Source: Streptomyces phaeofaciens (GTDB lineage: Bacteria; Actinomycetota; Actinomycetes; Streptomycetales; Streptomycetaceae). From it: 64,000 bases of DNA. The stretch's first letter is position 1. Each line of letters opens with the position of its first letter. Shown here in pieces: positions 1-7,215 of the stretch. Below the pieces are notes generated by a model that was given only the letters and a program-made list of their open reading frames with translations, had not been told where the DNA came from and did not search any database. The stretch lies in the NCBI RefSeq assembly GCF_014648915.1, contig NZ_BMSA01000032.1, positions 37,212 to 101,211 on the forward strand. Reading direction: 5' to 3'. The position numbers and the translations under genes are program-made.

Positions 1-854
1 CCTCCACGCTGAACCTGGTCCGCGCCTTCACCACCGGCGGCTACGCCGACCTGCGCCAGGTGCACGCCTGGAACCAGGACTTCGTGAAGTCGTCCCCCTC
101 CGGCCAGCGCTACGAGCAGCTGGCGCGCGAGATCGACAACGCGCTGAACTTCATGCGGGCCTGCGGGACCGACCCGGAGGAGTTCAAGACCGTCGAGTTC
201 TTCTCCTCGCACGAGGCGCTGCTGCTCGACTACGAGGCGGCGCTGACCCGCGTGGACTCCCGCACCGGCCAGCTGTACGACGTCTCCGGCCACATGGTGT
301 GGATCGGTGAGCGCACCCGGCAGCTGGACCACGCCCACATCGAGTTCGCCTCGCGGATCCGTAACCCGATCGGCATCAAGCTCGGCCCGACGACCACGGC
401 CGAGGAGGCGCTCCAGTACATCGAGCGCCTCGACCCCGACCGTGAGCCCGGCCGGCTGACCTTCATCGTCCGGATGGGCGCCGACAAGGTCCGCGACAAG
501 CTGCCGGAGCTGGTGGAGAAGGTCACCGCCTCGGGCGCGACCGTCGCCTGGGTCACCGACCCGATGCACGGCAACACCTTCGAGGCGGCCTCGGGCCACA
601 AGACCCGCCGCTTCGACGACGTCCTCGACGAGGTCAAGGGATTCTTCGAGGTCCACAAGGCCCTCGGCACCCACCCCGGCGGCATCCACGTCGAGCTGAC
701 CGGTGACGATGTCACCGAGTGCGTGGGCGGCGGCGACGAGATCTTCGTCGACGACCTCCACCAGCGCTACGAGACGGCCTGCGACCCGCGGCTGAACCGC
801 AGCCAGTCCCTCGACCTGGCGTTCCTCGTCGCGGAGATGTACCGGGACCAGTAA
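1..854 (+). CDS. aroH: Class II DAHP synthase (3-deoxy-D-arabino-heptulosonate 7-phosphate synthase), 3' part
   Basis: The reading frame is open at the left edge (codons begin at base 3), so only the last ~284 residues are present. The enzyme condenses phosphoenolpyruvate with erythrose 4-phosphate, the first step of the shikimate pathway. Class II membership is seen in the segments GHMVWIGERTRQLDHAH, NPIGIKLGPT and TDPMHGNTFEA, which carry conserved active-site Arg, Lys and His residues, and in the C-terminal LNRSQSLDLAFLVAEMY. No chorismate mutase domain is fused. A strong hairpin terminator follows the stop. The symbol varies between species (aroG in mycobacteria, aroH in some streptomycete annotations). 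Confidence 0.95.
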   Translation, partial: STLNLVRAFTTGGYADLRQVHAWNQDFVKSSPSGQRYEQLAREIDNALNFMRACGTDPEEFKTVEFFSSHEALLLDYEAALTRVDSRTGQLYDVSGHMVWIGERTRQLDHAHIEFASRIRNPIGIKLGPTTTAEEALQYIERLDPDREPGRLTFIVRMGADKVRDKLPELVEKVTASGATVAWVTDPMHGNTFEAASGHKTRRFDDVLDEVKGFFEVHKALGTHPGGIHVELTGDDVTECVGGGDEIFVDDLHQRYETACDPRLNRSQSLDLAFLVAEMYRDQ

Positions 855-890
855 GGGGCCCGACAGGGTCGCACCTGTCACCGGACCACG

Positions 891-935
891 GAGTGGGGCG
901 CGGATCACATACGATCCGCGCCCCACTCCACTTTT
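891..935 (+). terminator. Intrinsic terminator after the DAHP synthase gene
   Basis: A perfect 16-bp inverted repeat (891-906 with 913-928, arms starting GAGTGGGG and ending CCCCACTC) encloses a 6-nt loop. A short T run lies at 932-935. The site sits 36 bp after the stop codon and before the bfd promoter, so it separates the two transcription units. Because the stem is symmetric it could also stop antisense transcription. Confidence 0.85.
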
Positions 936-978
936 ACGGTTCCTATGAGCCGGGTAAGGTTAGGTTAGCCTCACCGAT
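932..978 (+). promoter_or_regulatory. bfd promoter overlapped by an iron box (DmdR1/IdeR-type operator)
   Basis: The 19-bp stretch at 960-978 starts TTAGGTTAGCCTCACC. By eye it matches about 15 of 19 positions of the actinobacterial iron-box consensus bound by Fe(II)-loaded DmdR1/IdeR/DtxR repressors. A possible -10 TAAGGT (955-960) touches the box, and a weak -35 TTTTAC lies at 932-937 with 17-bp spacing. An operator covering the -10 implies repression when iron is plentiful. That is unusual for storage genes but normal for bacterioferritin-associated ferredoxin, which helps release iron from bacterioferritin. Confidence 0.75.
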
Positions 979-1024
979 CAAGCGGGACGGCAACAGATAT
1001 CGATCCCGGCGGGAGGTGGACCGC

Positions 1025-1249
1025 GTGTACGTGTGCAGTTGTTTCGGTGTCACCGAGAAGCAGGTCAAGCAGCACGCGGAGAACGGCGCCTGCACTCCCC
1101 GCCAGATAGCCTCCGCCTGCAAGGCCGGCACGGACTGCGGGTCCTGTGTACGCCGGATCCAGGCGATCCTCGGCCGGGGCGCGTGCCCGCGCCGGGAGCT
1201 GGCCGACCAGGGCCAGCCCGTTCTCTCGGAACTGGAAGAGGCGGCTTAG
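1025..1249 (+). CDS. bfd: Bacterioferritin-associated ferredoxin (Bfd), (2Fe-2S)-binding
   Basis: A 74-residue protein with the Bfd-like [2Fe-2S] domain. Four cysteines sit in the expected pattern: C4-x-C6 near the start and C38-x2-C41 in GTDCGSCVRR. In characterised systems Bfd binds bacterioferritin and passes electrons to the ferric core so that iron can be mobilised. The GTG start at 1025 is preceded by GGGAGGTGG with good spacing; the longer open frame upstream lacks support. It is convergent with bfr, whose stop lies 64 bp away, so the storage protein and its release partner are adjacent. The iron box just upstream suggests induction under iron starvation. Confidence 0.92.
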   Translation: MYVCSCFGVTEKQVKQHAENGACTPRQIASACKAGTDCGSCVRRIQAILGRGACPRRELADQGQPVLSELEEAA

Positions 1250-1313
1250 CCCCTCTGTTCCCGGCCGCCGTTCTGGGCCGTGGTTCTGGGCCGGCGTTCC
1301 CGGCCGTCCGGTC

Positions 1314-1793
1314 CTAGCTCTCCGGCTGCTCGATGAGCTGGGCGATGTAGAGGGCCTCGCCGAGCTTCTCCACCAGCTCCAGCTGGGTGTCGAGGTAGTC
1401 GATGTGGTGCTCCTCGTCCTCGAGGATCGACTCGAAGATGTTCGCGGACGTGATGTCGCCCTTCTCGCGCATCACCTTGATCCCGCGCTTGAGGCGGTCG
1501 ATCGCCTCCACCTCGATCTGGCGGTCCGCCTCGAACATCTCCTTGACGGTCTGGCCCACGCGCACGTGGAAGAGCCGCTGGTAGTTCGGCAGCCCGTCCA
1601 GGAACAGGATCCGGTCGGTGAGCACCTCCGCGTGCTTCATCTCGTCGAACGACTCGTGCCGCGTGTACTTCGCCAGCTTCGTCCAGCCGAAGTTGTCCTG
1701 CATCTTGGCGTGGAGGAAGTACTGGTTGATCGCGGTGAGCTCGCCGGTGAGCTGCTCGTTGAGGAATTCGATGACCTCGGGGTCGCCCTGCAT
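1314..1793 (-). CDS. bfr: Bacterioferritin
   Basis: A 159-residue ferritin-fold protein that would assemble into the 24-subunit heme-containing iron store. Diiron ferroxidase ligands are all present at the classic positions: E18, E51, H54, E94, E127 and H130 (in GELTAIN, DEMKHAE and EDEEHHID). Met52, the heme ligand at the subunit dimer interface, is also present. The ATG at 1793 is chosen over a GTG six codons upstream because AAGGAG lies 8 nt before it. No iron box is visible upstream; instead an unusual TAAGT/ACTTA repeat cluster lies at 1869-1904. Confidence 0.95.
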   Translation of the reverse strand: MQGDPEVIEFLNEQLTGELTAINQYFLHAKMQDNFGWTKLAKYTRHESFDEMKHAEVLTDRILFLDGLPNYQRLFHVRVGQTVKEMFEADRQIEVEAIDRLKRGIKVMREKGDITSANIFESILEDEEHHIDYLDTQLELVEKLGEALYIAQLIEQPES

Positions 1794-1868
1794 CGCAGAG
1801 GCTCCTTCCACGTGGGGAATTCGGGAGGTTGCCGCCGCATGATTTCACCGGTGCCGAAGATCGTCCAG

Positions 1869-1904
1869 TAAGTGCGTACTTAGTAAGTTAGTCCATACTT
1901 AGTA
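1869..1904. promoter_or_regulatory. Clustered TAAGT/ACTTA half-sites between bfr and the molybdoenzyme gene
   Basis: Four 5-bp half-sites alternate: TAAGT at 1869-1873, ACTTA at 1878-1882, TAAGT at 1884-1888 and ACTTA at 1897-1901. The 9-mer TACTTAGTA occurs twice (1877-1885 and 1896-1904), 19 bp apart. The block is strikingly AT-rich for this genome and lies in a divergent intergenic region. The TACT-N-AGTA style symmetry resembles operators of HxlR/MarR-type redox regulators, but no such regulator is encoded in the window. The bound protein is unknown. Confidence 0.5.
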
Positions 1905-1968
1905 GTAGTTGCCCGATTCCGGATATGGCTGGTCATGTGCACCGCTCCGGGTCTGTCAGGATGGAGCC

Positions 1969-2601
1969 ATGGGTCAGCCGGTGGAGCGCACAACGGGAGA
2001 AGCAGCAGCGTCAGAGCTTCCGCCGGGACAGCGCCTCCAGCGAGGCTGGCCGGTCACCCACTACGGTCCGGTGCCCAAGTTCCGGCCGGAACGCTGGGAG
2101 TTCAGGGTCTTCGGCGCCACCGCCGACGGTGACAAGCGCTGTTGGAATCATGAGGAGTTCACCGCCCTGCCGTACACCACGGTCGTGGCCGATCTGCACT
2201 GCGTGACGAAGTTCAGCATGCTCGGCGCGGAGTGGGGCGGGGTTCCGGCCCGTACGGTTCTGGACATCGCCCCGCCCGCCGCCGACGTCACCCATGTGAT
2301 GGTGTGGGCGGAGTACGGCTTCAGCTCCAATCTGCGCCTCGCGGACTTCGCCTCCGAGCGCACGATTTTCGCCACCCACAAGGACGGCGAACTGCTCACC
2401 GCCGAACACGGCTTCCCGGTGCGTCTGGTCGTCCCCCACCTCTACGCCTGGAAAGGGCCCAAGTGGGTCCGCGGCGTCGAGTACATGACCGACGACCGCC
2501 GCGGTTTCTGGGAGGAGCGCGGCTACCACAACGTCGGCGACCCCTGGAAGGAACAGCGGTACTCCTACCAGGAAGAGCCCGGGGACGGCCCCGAGCTCTG
2601 A
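1969..2601 (+). CDS. Sulfite oxidase-like oxidoreductase (molybdopterin-dependent)
   Basis: A 210-residue single-domain protein of the sulfite oxidase / YedY molybdopterin-binding family. Cys78 in ADLHCVTKFS is the expected thiolate ligand of molybdenum. Further family features are the WGGVPARTVLD segment, the VPHLYAWKGPKWV motif and the terminal GFWEERGYHNVGDPW. No signal peptide is visible, so a cytoplasmic location is likely, and the substrate cannot be told from sequence. The ATG at 1969 has AGGA about 7 nt upstream. CAGGAT also ends exactly 6 nt before it, so a leaderless transcript is possible. It is divergent from bfr across the TAAGT/ACTTA repeat block. Confidence 0.88.
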   Translation: MGQPVERTTGEAAASELPPGQRLQRGWPVTHYGPVPKFRPERWEFRVFGATADGDKRCWNHEEFTALPYTTVVADLHCVTKFSMLGAEWGGVPARTVLDIAPPAADVTHVMVWAEYGFSSNLRLADFASERTIFATHKDGELLTAEHGFPVRLVVPHLYAWKGPKWVRGVEYMTDDRRGFWEERGYHNVGDPWKEQRYSYQEEPGDGPEL

Positions 2602-2623
2602 GCGTTCCTGGTGTGCGCGCCGG

Positions 2624-3130
2624 TCAGTGGTGGTACTGGTGCACCACCGCGTGGCCCCTGCCGCGGCCGATCATCCACTTGTTGACCGGCGTGGTGAGGA
2701 CGAAGGCGACGGCCAGCGAGATCGCCAGCGCGCCCCAGAACAGCGCGTCGCCCAGCCCCGCGTCCATCGCCCCCGGCCACAGCACGATCACGCCGTTGTC
2801 GACCAGTTCCATCACGGCGATCGACAGGGTGTCCGCGGCCAGCGCCACCCGCACCGCCGCCCGCAGGCCGACGCCCGCCTTCAGGACGCCGCGCAGGGTG
2901 AGCGCGTAACCGAAGAAGAAGGCGAGGGCGACGGCCAGGACCAGTGTGGCCGTGTTGCCCCAGCCCAGGGCGGTGCCGACGACCATGCCGAGCACCTCGC
3001 CGATGGCGCAGCCGGTGAGGCAGTGGAGGGTCGCCCGTACGGCCGTGGCCCAGCCGTTCGCCGACGCCGTTCCCGGGTCGTGGTGCTGGTGCTGGTGGTG
3101 AGCGTGTGTGTCGTGCGCCTCGTGCTGCAT
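2624..3130 (-). CDS. DUF4396 membrane protein with His-rich N-terminus
   Basis: About 168 residues from the ATG at 3130; a TTG start four codons earlier (3142) is less likely. The first ~20 residues are packed with histidine (HAHHQHQHHD), a probable metal-binding stretch. About four hydrophobic segments follow, including GEVLGMVVGTALGWG, LVLAVALAFFFGYALTL and ALAISLAVAFVL, matching the DUF4396 family. The function is unknown. A CsoR-like copper operator palindrome at 3179-3195 lies about 50 bp upstream of the start, which together with the His tail suggests a role in copper handling. That role is inference only. Confidence 0.85.
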   Translation of the reverse strand: MQHEAHDTHAHHQHQHHDPGTASANGWATAVRATLHCLTGCAIGEVLGMVVGTALGWGNTATLVLAVALAFFFGYALTLRGVLKAGVGLRAAVRVALAADTLSIAVMELVDNGVIVLWPGAMDAGLGDALFWGALAISLAVAFVLTTPVNKWMIGRGRGHAVVHQYHH

Positions 3131-3151
3131 GCGTGCCCCCAATGCCAGGTG

Positions 3152-3178
3152 ACGGTTCCTGCGCTCAGCAGGAACCGT
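3152..3178 (-). terminator. Perfect hairpin between nfo and the DUF4396 gene
   Basis: An 11-bp perfect inverted repeat (3152-3162 with 3168-3178, arms ACGGTTCCTGC and its complement) with a 5-nt loop directly abuts the CsoR-like palindrome. It could terminate read-through from nfo or fold in the 5' leader of the DUF4396 mRNA. No T run follows, so the terminator label is tentative. Confidence 0.45.
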
Positions 3179-3195
3179 ATACCCCCCAGGGGTAT
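3179..3195. promoter_or_regulatory. CsoR-like copper operator
   Basis: The palindrome is ATACCCC, a 3-bp centre CCA, then GGGGTAT. Inverted C/G tracts flanked by AT ends are typical of the Cu(I)-sensing repressor CsoR in streptomycetes and other bacteria. It begins 49 bp upstream of the DUF4396 start codon, a position suited to a promoter operator for that gene, and lies 11 bp after the nfo stop. Confidence 0.6.
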
Positions 3196-3206
3196 TCCCG
3201 TGCGGG

Positions 3207-4085
3207 TTACGCGTCGCGGAGTTTCTTCAGCCGCTCCACGTCCGCCGCATGGCCCTCCTTGCCGCCGGGCGTCTCGATGATCAGCGGTACGCCCGCGGTC
3301 GCCGGGTGCGTCATCAGCGCACGGAACGGGTCCTCGCCGATGTGACCGGCGCCGATGTTCTCGTGCCGGTCCTTGTGGGCGCCCACCACGTCCTTGGAGT
3401 CGTTGGCGTGGATCAGCTTCAGCCGGCCCTCGCCGACCGTGTCCACCAGCAGGTCGAGGGTCTCGTGCATGCCCGACGGGCCGGTCAGGTCGTGCCCGGC
3501 CGCGAAGATGTGACAGGTGTCGAGACAGACGCCGAGCTTCGGATGGGCGTCCAGCGCCTCGAAGTACGGCCCGAAGTCCCAGGTGCGGGAGCAGAGCGAG
3601 GAGCCCTGGCCGGCGGTCGACTCCAGGAGCAGGAACGGATCGTCGTCATGGGTCAGCTCGTCCAGCAGCGGCAGCAGATACTCCCGGACCTGCTTCAGCG
3701 CCACCGACCGCTCCCGCCCGCCCGTCGCGCTCCCCGTGTGCACGACCACGCCCAGCGCGCCGATCTCCCGCCCCCGGCGCAGCGAGTGCCGCAGCGACTC
3801 CACCGACCGCTCCACCGTGGCCTCGGTGTGCGACCCGAAGTTGATCAGATAGGGCGCGTGCACGTACGCCGGGATCGTCCGCTCCGCGCAGGCCGCCCGG
3901 AACGCCTCGTCCTGCGCCGGGTTGCCCACCGGGGTGGCCCAGCCGCGCGGGTTGGCGACGAAGACCTGGACCGTCTCGGCCTTCAGATCCTGGGCGTACG
4001 TCAGCCCGACGGAGTGCAGACCACCGGCCACCGGGACATGGCCGCCGACGGGATTGCGGGAGGGGAAGGGGCGCTCGGGACTCAC
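3207..4085 (-). CDS. nfo: Deoxyribonuclease IV (AP endonuclease family 2)
   Basis: A 292-residue TIM-barrel AP endonuclease that cuts DNA 5' of abasic sites during base-excision repair. The zinc-binding signatures are visible: YVHAPYLINFGSH near residue 75, LDTCHIFAAG near 190, HANDSKDVVGAHKDRHENIG near 230 and a final IIETPGG. The length fits the family. It begins 34 bp after the PASTA kinase stop in the same direction, so the two may be co-transcribed. If so, the damage-type promoter of the kinase gene would also feed this repair enzyme. Confidence 0.93.
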   Translation of the reverse strand: MSPERPFPSRNPVGGHVPVAGGLHSVGLTYAQDLKAETVQVFVANPRGWATPVGNPAQDEAFRAACAERTIPAYVHAPYLINFGSHTEATVERSVESLRHSLRRGREIGALGVVVHTGSATGGRERSVALKQVREYLLPLLDELTHDDDPFLLLESTAGQGSSLCSRTWDFGPYFEALDAHPKLGVCLDTCHIFAAGHDLTGPSGMHETLDLLVDTVGEGRLKLIHANDSKDVVGAHKDRHENIGAGHIGEDPFRALMTHPATAGVPLIIETPGGKEGHAADVERLKKLRDA

Positions 4086-4119
4086 CCGCTCAGGGTGTCA
4101 TGCCCCGGCGCCCGCCCCG

Positions 4120-6060
4120 TCACCGGATGGTGATCGTGATCGTCGACCCCTTGGGCACCGACTCGCCGGCCGCCGCGGACTGGCTCTTGACGGTGTCGCC
4201 GAACAGGCCGAGCAGCCCGCGGTCCTCGTCCACCGAGAAGCCGGCCGCCTCCAGCTCCGCAGTCGCGTCGTCCACGCTGTCCCCGACCACGTCCGGGACC
4301 TCGACCAGCTCCGGGCCCTTGGACAGCGTCAGCGTCACCGTGTCGCCCTCGCCGAGCTGTGCGCCCTCCTGCGGCGACTGGGCCGCGACCTGCCCCTTGT
4401 CGAACTCGGAGTTGATCTCCTTGGACGCGACCTCGACCTGGAAGCCGGCCTCCTCCAGCTCCGCCCGCGCGTCGTCCAGGTCGTCGCCGGTGACGTCCGG
4501 GACGTCCAGCGCGGGGCCCTTGCTGACCACGAGGGCGACCGCCGAGCCCGCGCGCCGCTCGGTGCCCGCCTCGGGCCCGGAGCTGATCACGAAGCCCTTG
4601 AGGACGTCGTCGCTGAACTCCTTGGTGACCAGCCCGGGCTGTAGGCCGTCCGCCTTCAGCCGCTCCTTGGCCTTGTCCAGCCGGGTGCCCTTCAGGTCGG
4701 GCACCTTCACCGTCTGAGGGCCGTCCGAGACGACCAGGGTCACCGAGTCGTTCTTGCGGATCCGGGCACCGGGCTCGGGGTCCGTCTCGATGACCGTGCC
4801 GCGCTTCACGGTGTCGCTGTACCGGTGCTCGACCGAGCCGACCTCCAGCCCGGCCGCCTCCAGCCGCTGCTCCGCCCGCTGCTGGGTCTGGGTGAGCACC
4901 GCCGGGACCTTGGTGAACTGGCCGGAATTGATGTACCAGACGCCGGCGCCCACACCGAACACCAGCAGGAGGGCGGCGACCAGCGCGACCACCCCGCGCC
5001 CGGGGCGGAACGGACCGCGCCGGGGCGGCGGGGGCGGAGGGCTCCGGAAGCGGGAGGTGCGGTTCATCGCGCCCTCGCCGCCGTCGGGCTCGTCCTCGTT
5101 CACCGGCAGGGGCCGCGGCACGGTCAGCGAGCGCGGGATGACGCTCGTACGGTCCTCGGTGGCGTCGTGCTCCGCGGAGCGGGCCTGCGGCGGCAGCGCG
5201 TCCAGCTGCTCCTCGGTGAGCGCGGCGCGGGCCTCCCGCACCTGCCCGAGCAGCGCCACCGCGTCGTGCGGGCGGACGGCCGGCGTGCGGGCGGTGGCCG
5301 AGGCCACGACCTGGTCCAGCTCGTACGCCAGACCGGGCACGATCGACGACGGCGCCGGCACGTCCTCGTGGAGATGCTTGTAGAGCACGATCGCGGGGGA
5401 GTCGCCGTCGTGCGGCTTCTCTCCGGTGAGCATCTCGTAGAACACGACACCGCACGCGTACACGTCGACCCGGGCGTCGGCCGTGCCGGGCGTCTCGATC
5501 TGCTCGGGCGCGAGATACGCGACGGTCCCGAGGACGGCCCCGGTCGTGCTGGTCACCGTGTCCACGGACCGGACCAGCCCGAAGTCGGCGACCTTGACCC
5601 GGCCGTCGTCCCCTATCAGCACGTTCTCCGGCTTCATGTCCCGGTGCACGAACCCGGCCCGGTGCGCGGCGCCGAGCGCGGCCAGCACGGGCTCCAGGAT
5701 GTCGAGCGCGGCCCGCGGCTGGAGCGCCCCGCGATCGCGCAGGACGTCACGCAGCGTGCAGCCGGCGATGTACTCCATGGCCAGGTACACGTACGACCTG
5801 TCGGTGCCCTGGTCGAAGACCTGCACGACGTTGGGGTGCGCGAGGCGGGCGACGGACTTGGCCTCGCGGATGAACCGCTCGACGAAGGTGCCGTCGGCGG
5901 CGAGGCCCGGATGCATCACCTTGAGCGCGAGCACACGGTCGAGGCGGGTGTCCACGGCCCGATAGACCGTGGCCATCCCGCCGACCGCGATCCGCGCGTC
6001 GACGCGATACCGACCGTCGAGCACCTGCCCGACCAGAGGGTCATGAAGGGTCGTGTCCAC
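4120..6060 (-). CDS. PASTA-domain Ser/Thr protein kinase (PknB/PknL-like)
   Basis: A 646-residue membrane-anchored eukaryotic-type kinase. The kinase domain covers roughly residues 17-280: glycine loop with GGMATVY (27-33), catalytic Lys47, HRDMKPEN (139-146), DFG (159-161) and APE (184-186). A Pro-rich linker (PPPPPPRRG) leads to one transmembrane helix at about 357-376. Four extracellular PASTA repeats follow to the C-terminus; such repeats bind muropeptides or lipid II. The product probably corresponds to streptomycete PkaF. There is no ribosome-binding site at the GTG start; instead TAGACT lies 6 nt upstream, implying a leaderless mRNA. Neighbouring class II DAHP synthase, Rv2175c-like and metF genes echo the mycobacterial pknL locus. 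Confidence 0.95.
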   Translation of the reverse strand: MDTTLHDPLVGQVLDGRYRVDARIAVGGMATVYRAVDTRLDRVLALKVMHPGLAADGTFVERFIREAKSVARLAHPNVVQVFDQGTDRSYVYLAMEYIAGCTLRDVLRDRGALQPRAALDILEPVLAALGAAHRAGFVHRDMKPENVLIGDDGRVKVADFGLVRSVDTVTSTTGAVLGTVAYLAPEQIETPGTADARVDVYACGVVFYEMLTGEKPHDGDSPAIVLYKHLHEDVPAPSSIVPGLAYELDQVVASATARTPAVRPHDAVALLGQVREARAALTEEQLDALPPQARSAEHDATEDRTSVIPRSLTVPRPLPVNEDEPDGGEGAMNRTSRFRSPPPPPPRRGPFRPGRGVVALVAALLLVFGVGAGVWYINSGQFTKVPAVLTQTQQRAEQRLEAAGLEVGSVEHRYSDTVKRGTVIETDPEPGARIRKNDSVTLVVSDGPQTVKVPDLKGTRLDKAKERLKADGLQPGLVTKEFSDDVLKGFVISSGPEAGTERRAGSAVALVVSKGPALDVPDVTGDDLDDARAELEEAGFQVEVASKEINSEFDKGQVAAQSPQEGAQLGEGDTVTLTLSKGPELVEVPDVVGDSVDDATAELEAAGFSVDEDRGLLGLFGDTVKSQSAAAGESVPKGSTITITIR

Positions 6061-6066
6061 GCAGCG

Positions 6067-6089
6067 AGTCTACGAGCCACCACCGACAC
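6067..6089 (-). promoter_or_regulatory. RecA-NDp/PafBC-type promoter of the PASTA kinase gene
   Basis: On the minus strand GTGTCGGTG (6089-6081) is followed by 8 nt and the -10 TAGACT (6072-6067). Six nucleotides then precede the GTG start at 6060. The distance from the TGTCGGTG block to the -10 is too short for a normal sigma-70 -35 element. It matches the actinobacterial DNA-damage promoter TTGTCRGTG-N8-TANNNT except for the first base. Confidence 0.65.
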
Positions 6090-6192
6090 ACCCCCCGCTC
6101 CCACCCCATCGGAGCAGGACTGAAGCCGAGCTGTGACGCGGGCACGGCACAGTCCGGCGCGGGACCGGGGGAGGGGCGGGGCCGGGCCGGGG

Positions 6193-6987
6193 TCAGAAGG
6201 CCGGGCGTTCCGGGTCCAGGGCGGCCAGGCCCTCCTCGGGGGACGACGCCCGCGCGAACCAGCGGCGGGGGATCCGGCCCGCCAGACGGGCCAGCCGCCC
6301 CGCCTCGACCCCGGCCCGCATGGCCAGCGCCATCCGCACGGGATCCTGGGCCCGGGTCACCGCCGAGGCCAGCATCACCCCCGCACACCCCAGCTCCATC
6401 GCCAGCGCCACGTCCGACGCCGTACCGGCCCCCGCGTCCAGGATCACCGGCACGCGCGCGTGCTCGACGATCAGCTCGAAGTTGTGCGGGTTGCGGATCC
6501 CCAGCCCGGACCCGATCGGGGAGCCCAGCGGCATCACCGCCGCACAGCCCACGTCCTCCAGCTTCCGGGCCAGCACCGGGTCGTCGTTCGTGTACGGCAG
6601 CACCGTGAACCCGTCGTCCACCAGCGTCTCCGCCGCCTCCAGCAGCTCCACCGGATCCGGCAGCAGGGTCCGCTCGTCGGCGATGACCTCCAGCTTCACC
6701 AGGGAGGTCCCGAGCGCCTCCCGCGCCAGCCGCGCCGTCAGCACCGCCTCCCCGGCCGTGAAGCATCCCGCCGTGTTCGGCAGCACCCGGACGCCGAGCC
6801 GTTCGAGGACCGACAGCACCGAACCGTGCACCTCGGGGTTCACGCGCCGCATCGCGACCGTCGTCAGCTCGGTCCCGGACGCGACCAGCGCCCGCTCCAG
6901 CACGTCCAGGCTCGGCGCGCCCCCGGTGCCCATGATCAGCCGGGAGGAGAACGTCGTGCCCCCGAGCAGGAAGGGATCGTCCGCCAT
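6193..6987 (-). CDS. thiG: Thiazole synthase ThiG
   Basis: A 264-residue TIM-barrel enzyme that builds the thiazole phosphate ring of thiamine from 1-deoxy-D-xylulose 5-phosphate, dehydroglycine and the sulfur carried on ThiS thiocarboxylate. Family features are the start LGGTTFSSRLIMGTGG, VKLEVIADE, with the lysine that forms the Schiff base, PYTNDDPVLARKL, the phosphate-binding LGSPIGSGLGI and VILDAGAGTASD. It begins 3 nt after the thiS stop and is the last gene of thiO-thiS-thiG. The operon is controlled by the TPP riboswitch upstream of thiO. Confidence 0.97.
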   Translation of the reverse strand: MADDPFLLGGTTFSSRLIMGTGGAPSLDVLERALVASGTELTTVAMRRVNPEVHGSVLSVLERLGVRVLPNTAGCFTAGEAVLTARLAREALGTSLVKLEVIADERTLLPDPVELLEAAETLVDDGFTVLPYTNDDPVLARKLEDVGCAAVMPLGSPIGSGLGIRNPHNFELIVEHARVPVILDAGAGTASDVALAMELGCAGVMLASAVTRAQDPVRMALAMRAGVEAGRLARLAGRIPRRWFARASSPEEGLAALDPERPAF

Positions 6988-6990
6988 GGC

Positions 6991-7215
6991 TCAGCCCCCC
7001 TGGACCGCGGTGAGGACTTCCACCCGGTCGCCGTCGGAAAGCGCCGTGGCGGACCACCGCGCGCGCGGGACGACGGTCTCGTTGAGCGCGGCGGCCACCC
7101 CGGAGGGGGCCGGCGTCAGGGACCGTACGACGCTGTCGAGCGCCGTGCCGGAAGCGACCTCGCGCCGCTCCCCGTTGACCGAGATGGTGACCGAGCCGGT
7201 GACCGGGACGCTCAT
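6991..7215 (-). CDS. thiS: Sulfur carrier protein ThiS
   Basis: A 74-residue ubiquitin-fold protein ending in the required Gly-Gly (VQGG). The tail is adenylated and converted to a thiocarboxylate that donates sulfur to ThiG. The ATG overlaps the thiO stop by 4 nt (ATGA), indicating translational coupling. The length and the segment VTISVNGERREV are typical of the family. Confidence 0.95.
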   Translation of the reverse strand: MSVPVTGSVTISVNGERREVASGTALDSVVRSLTPAPSGVAAALNETVVPRARWSATALSDGDRVEVLTAVQGG

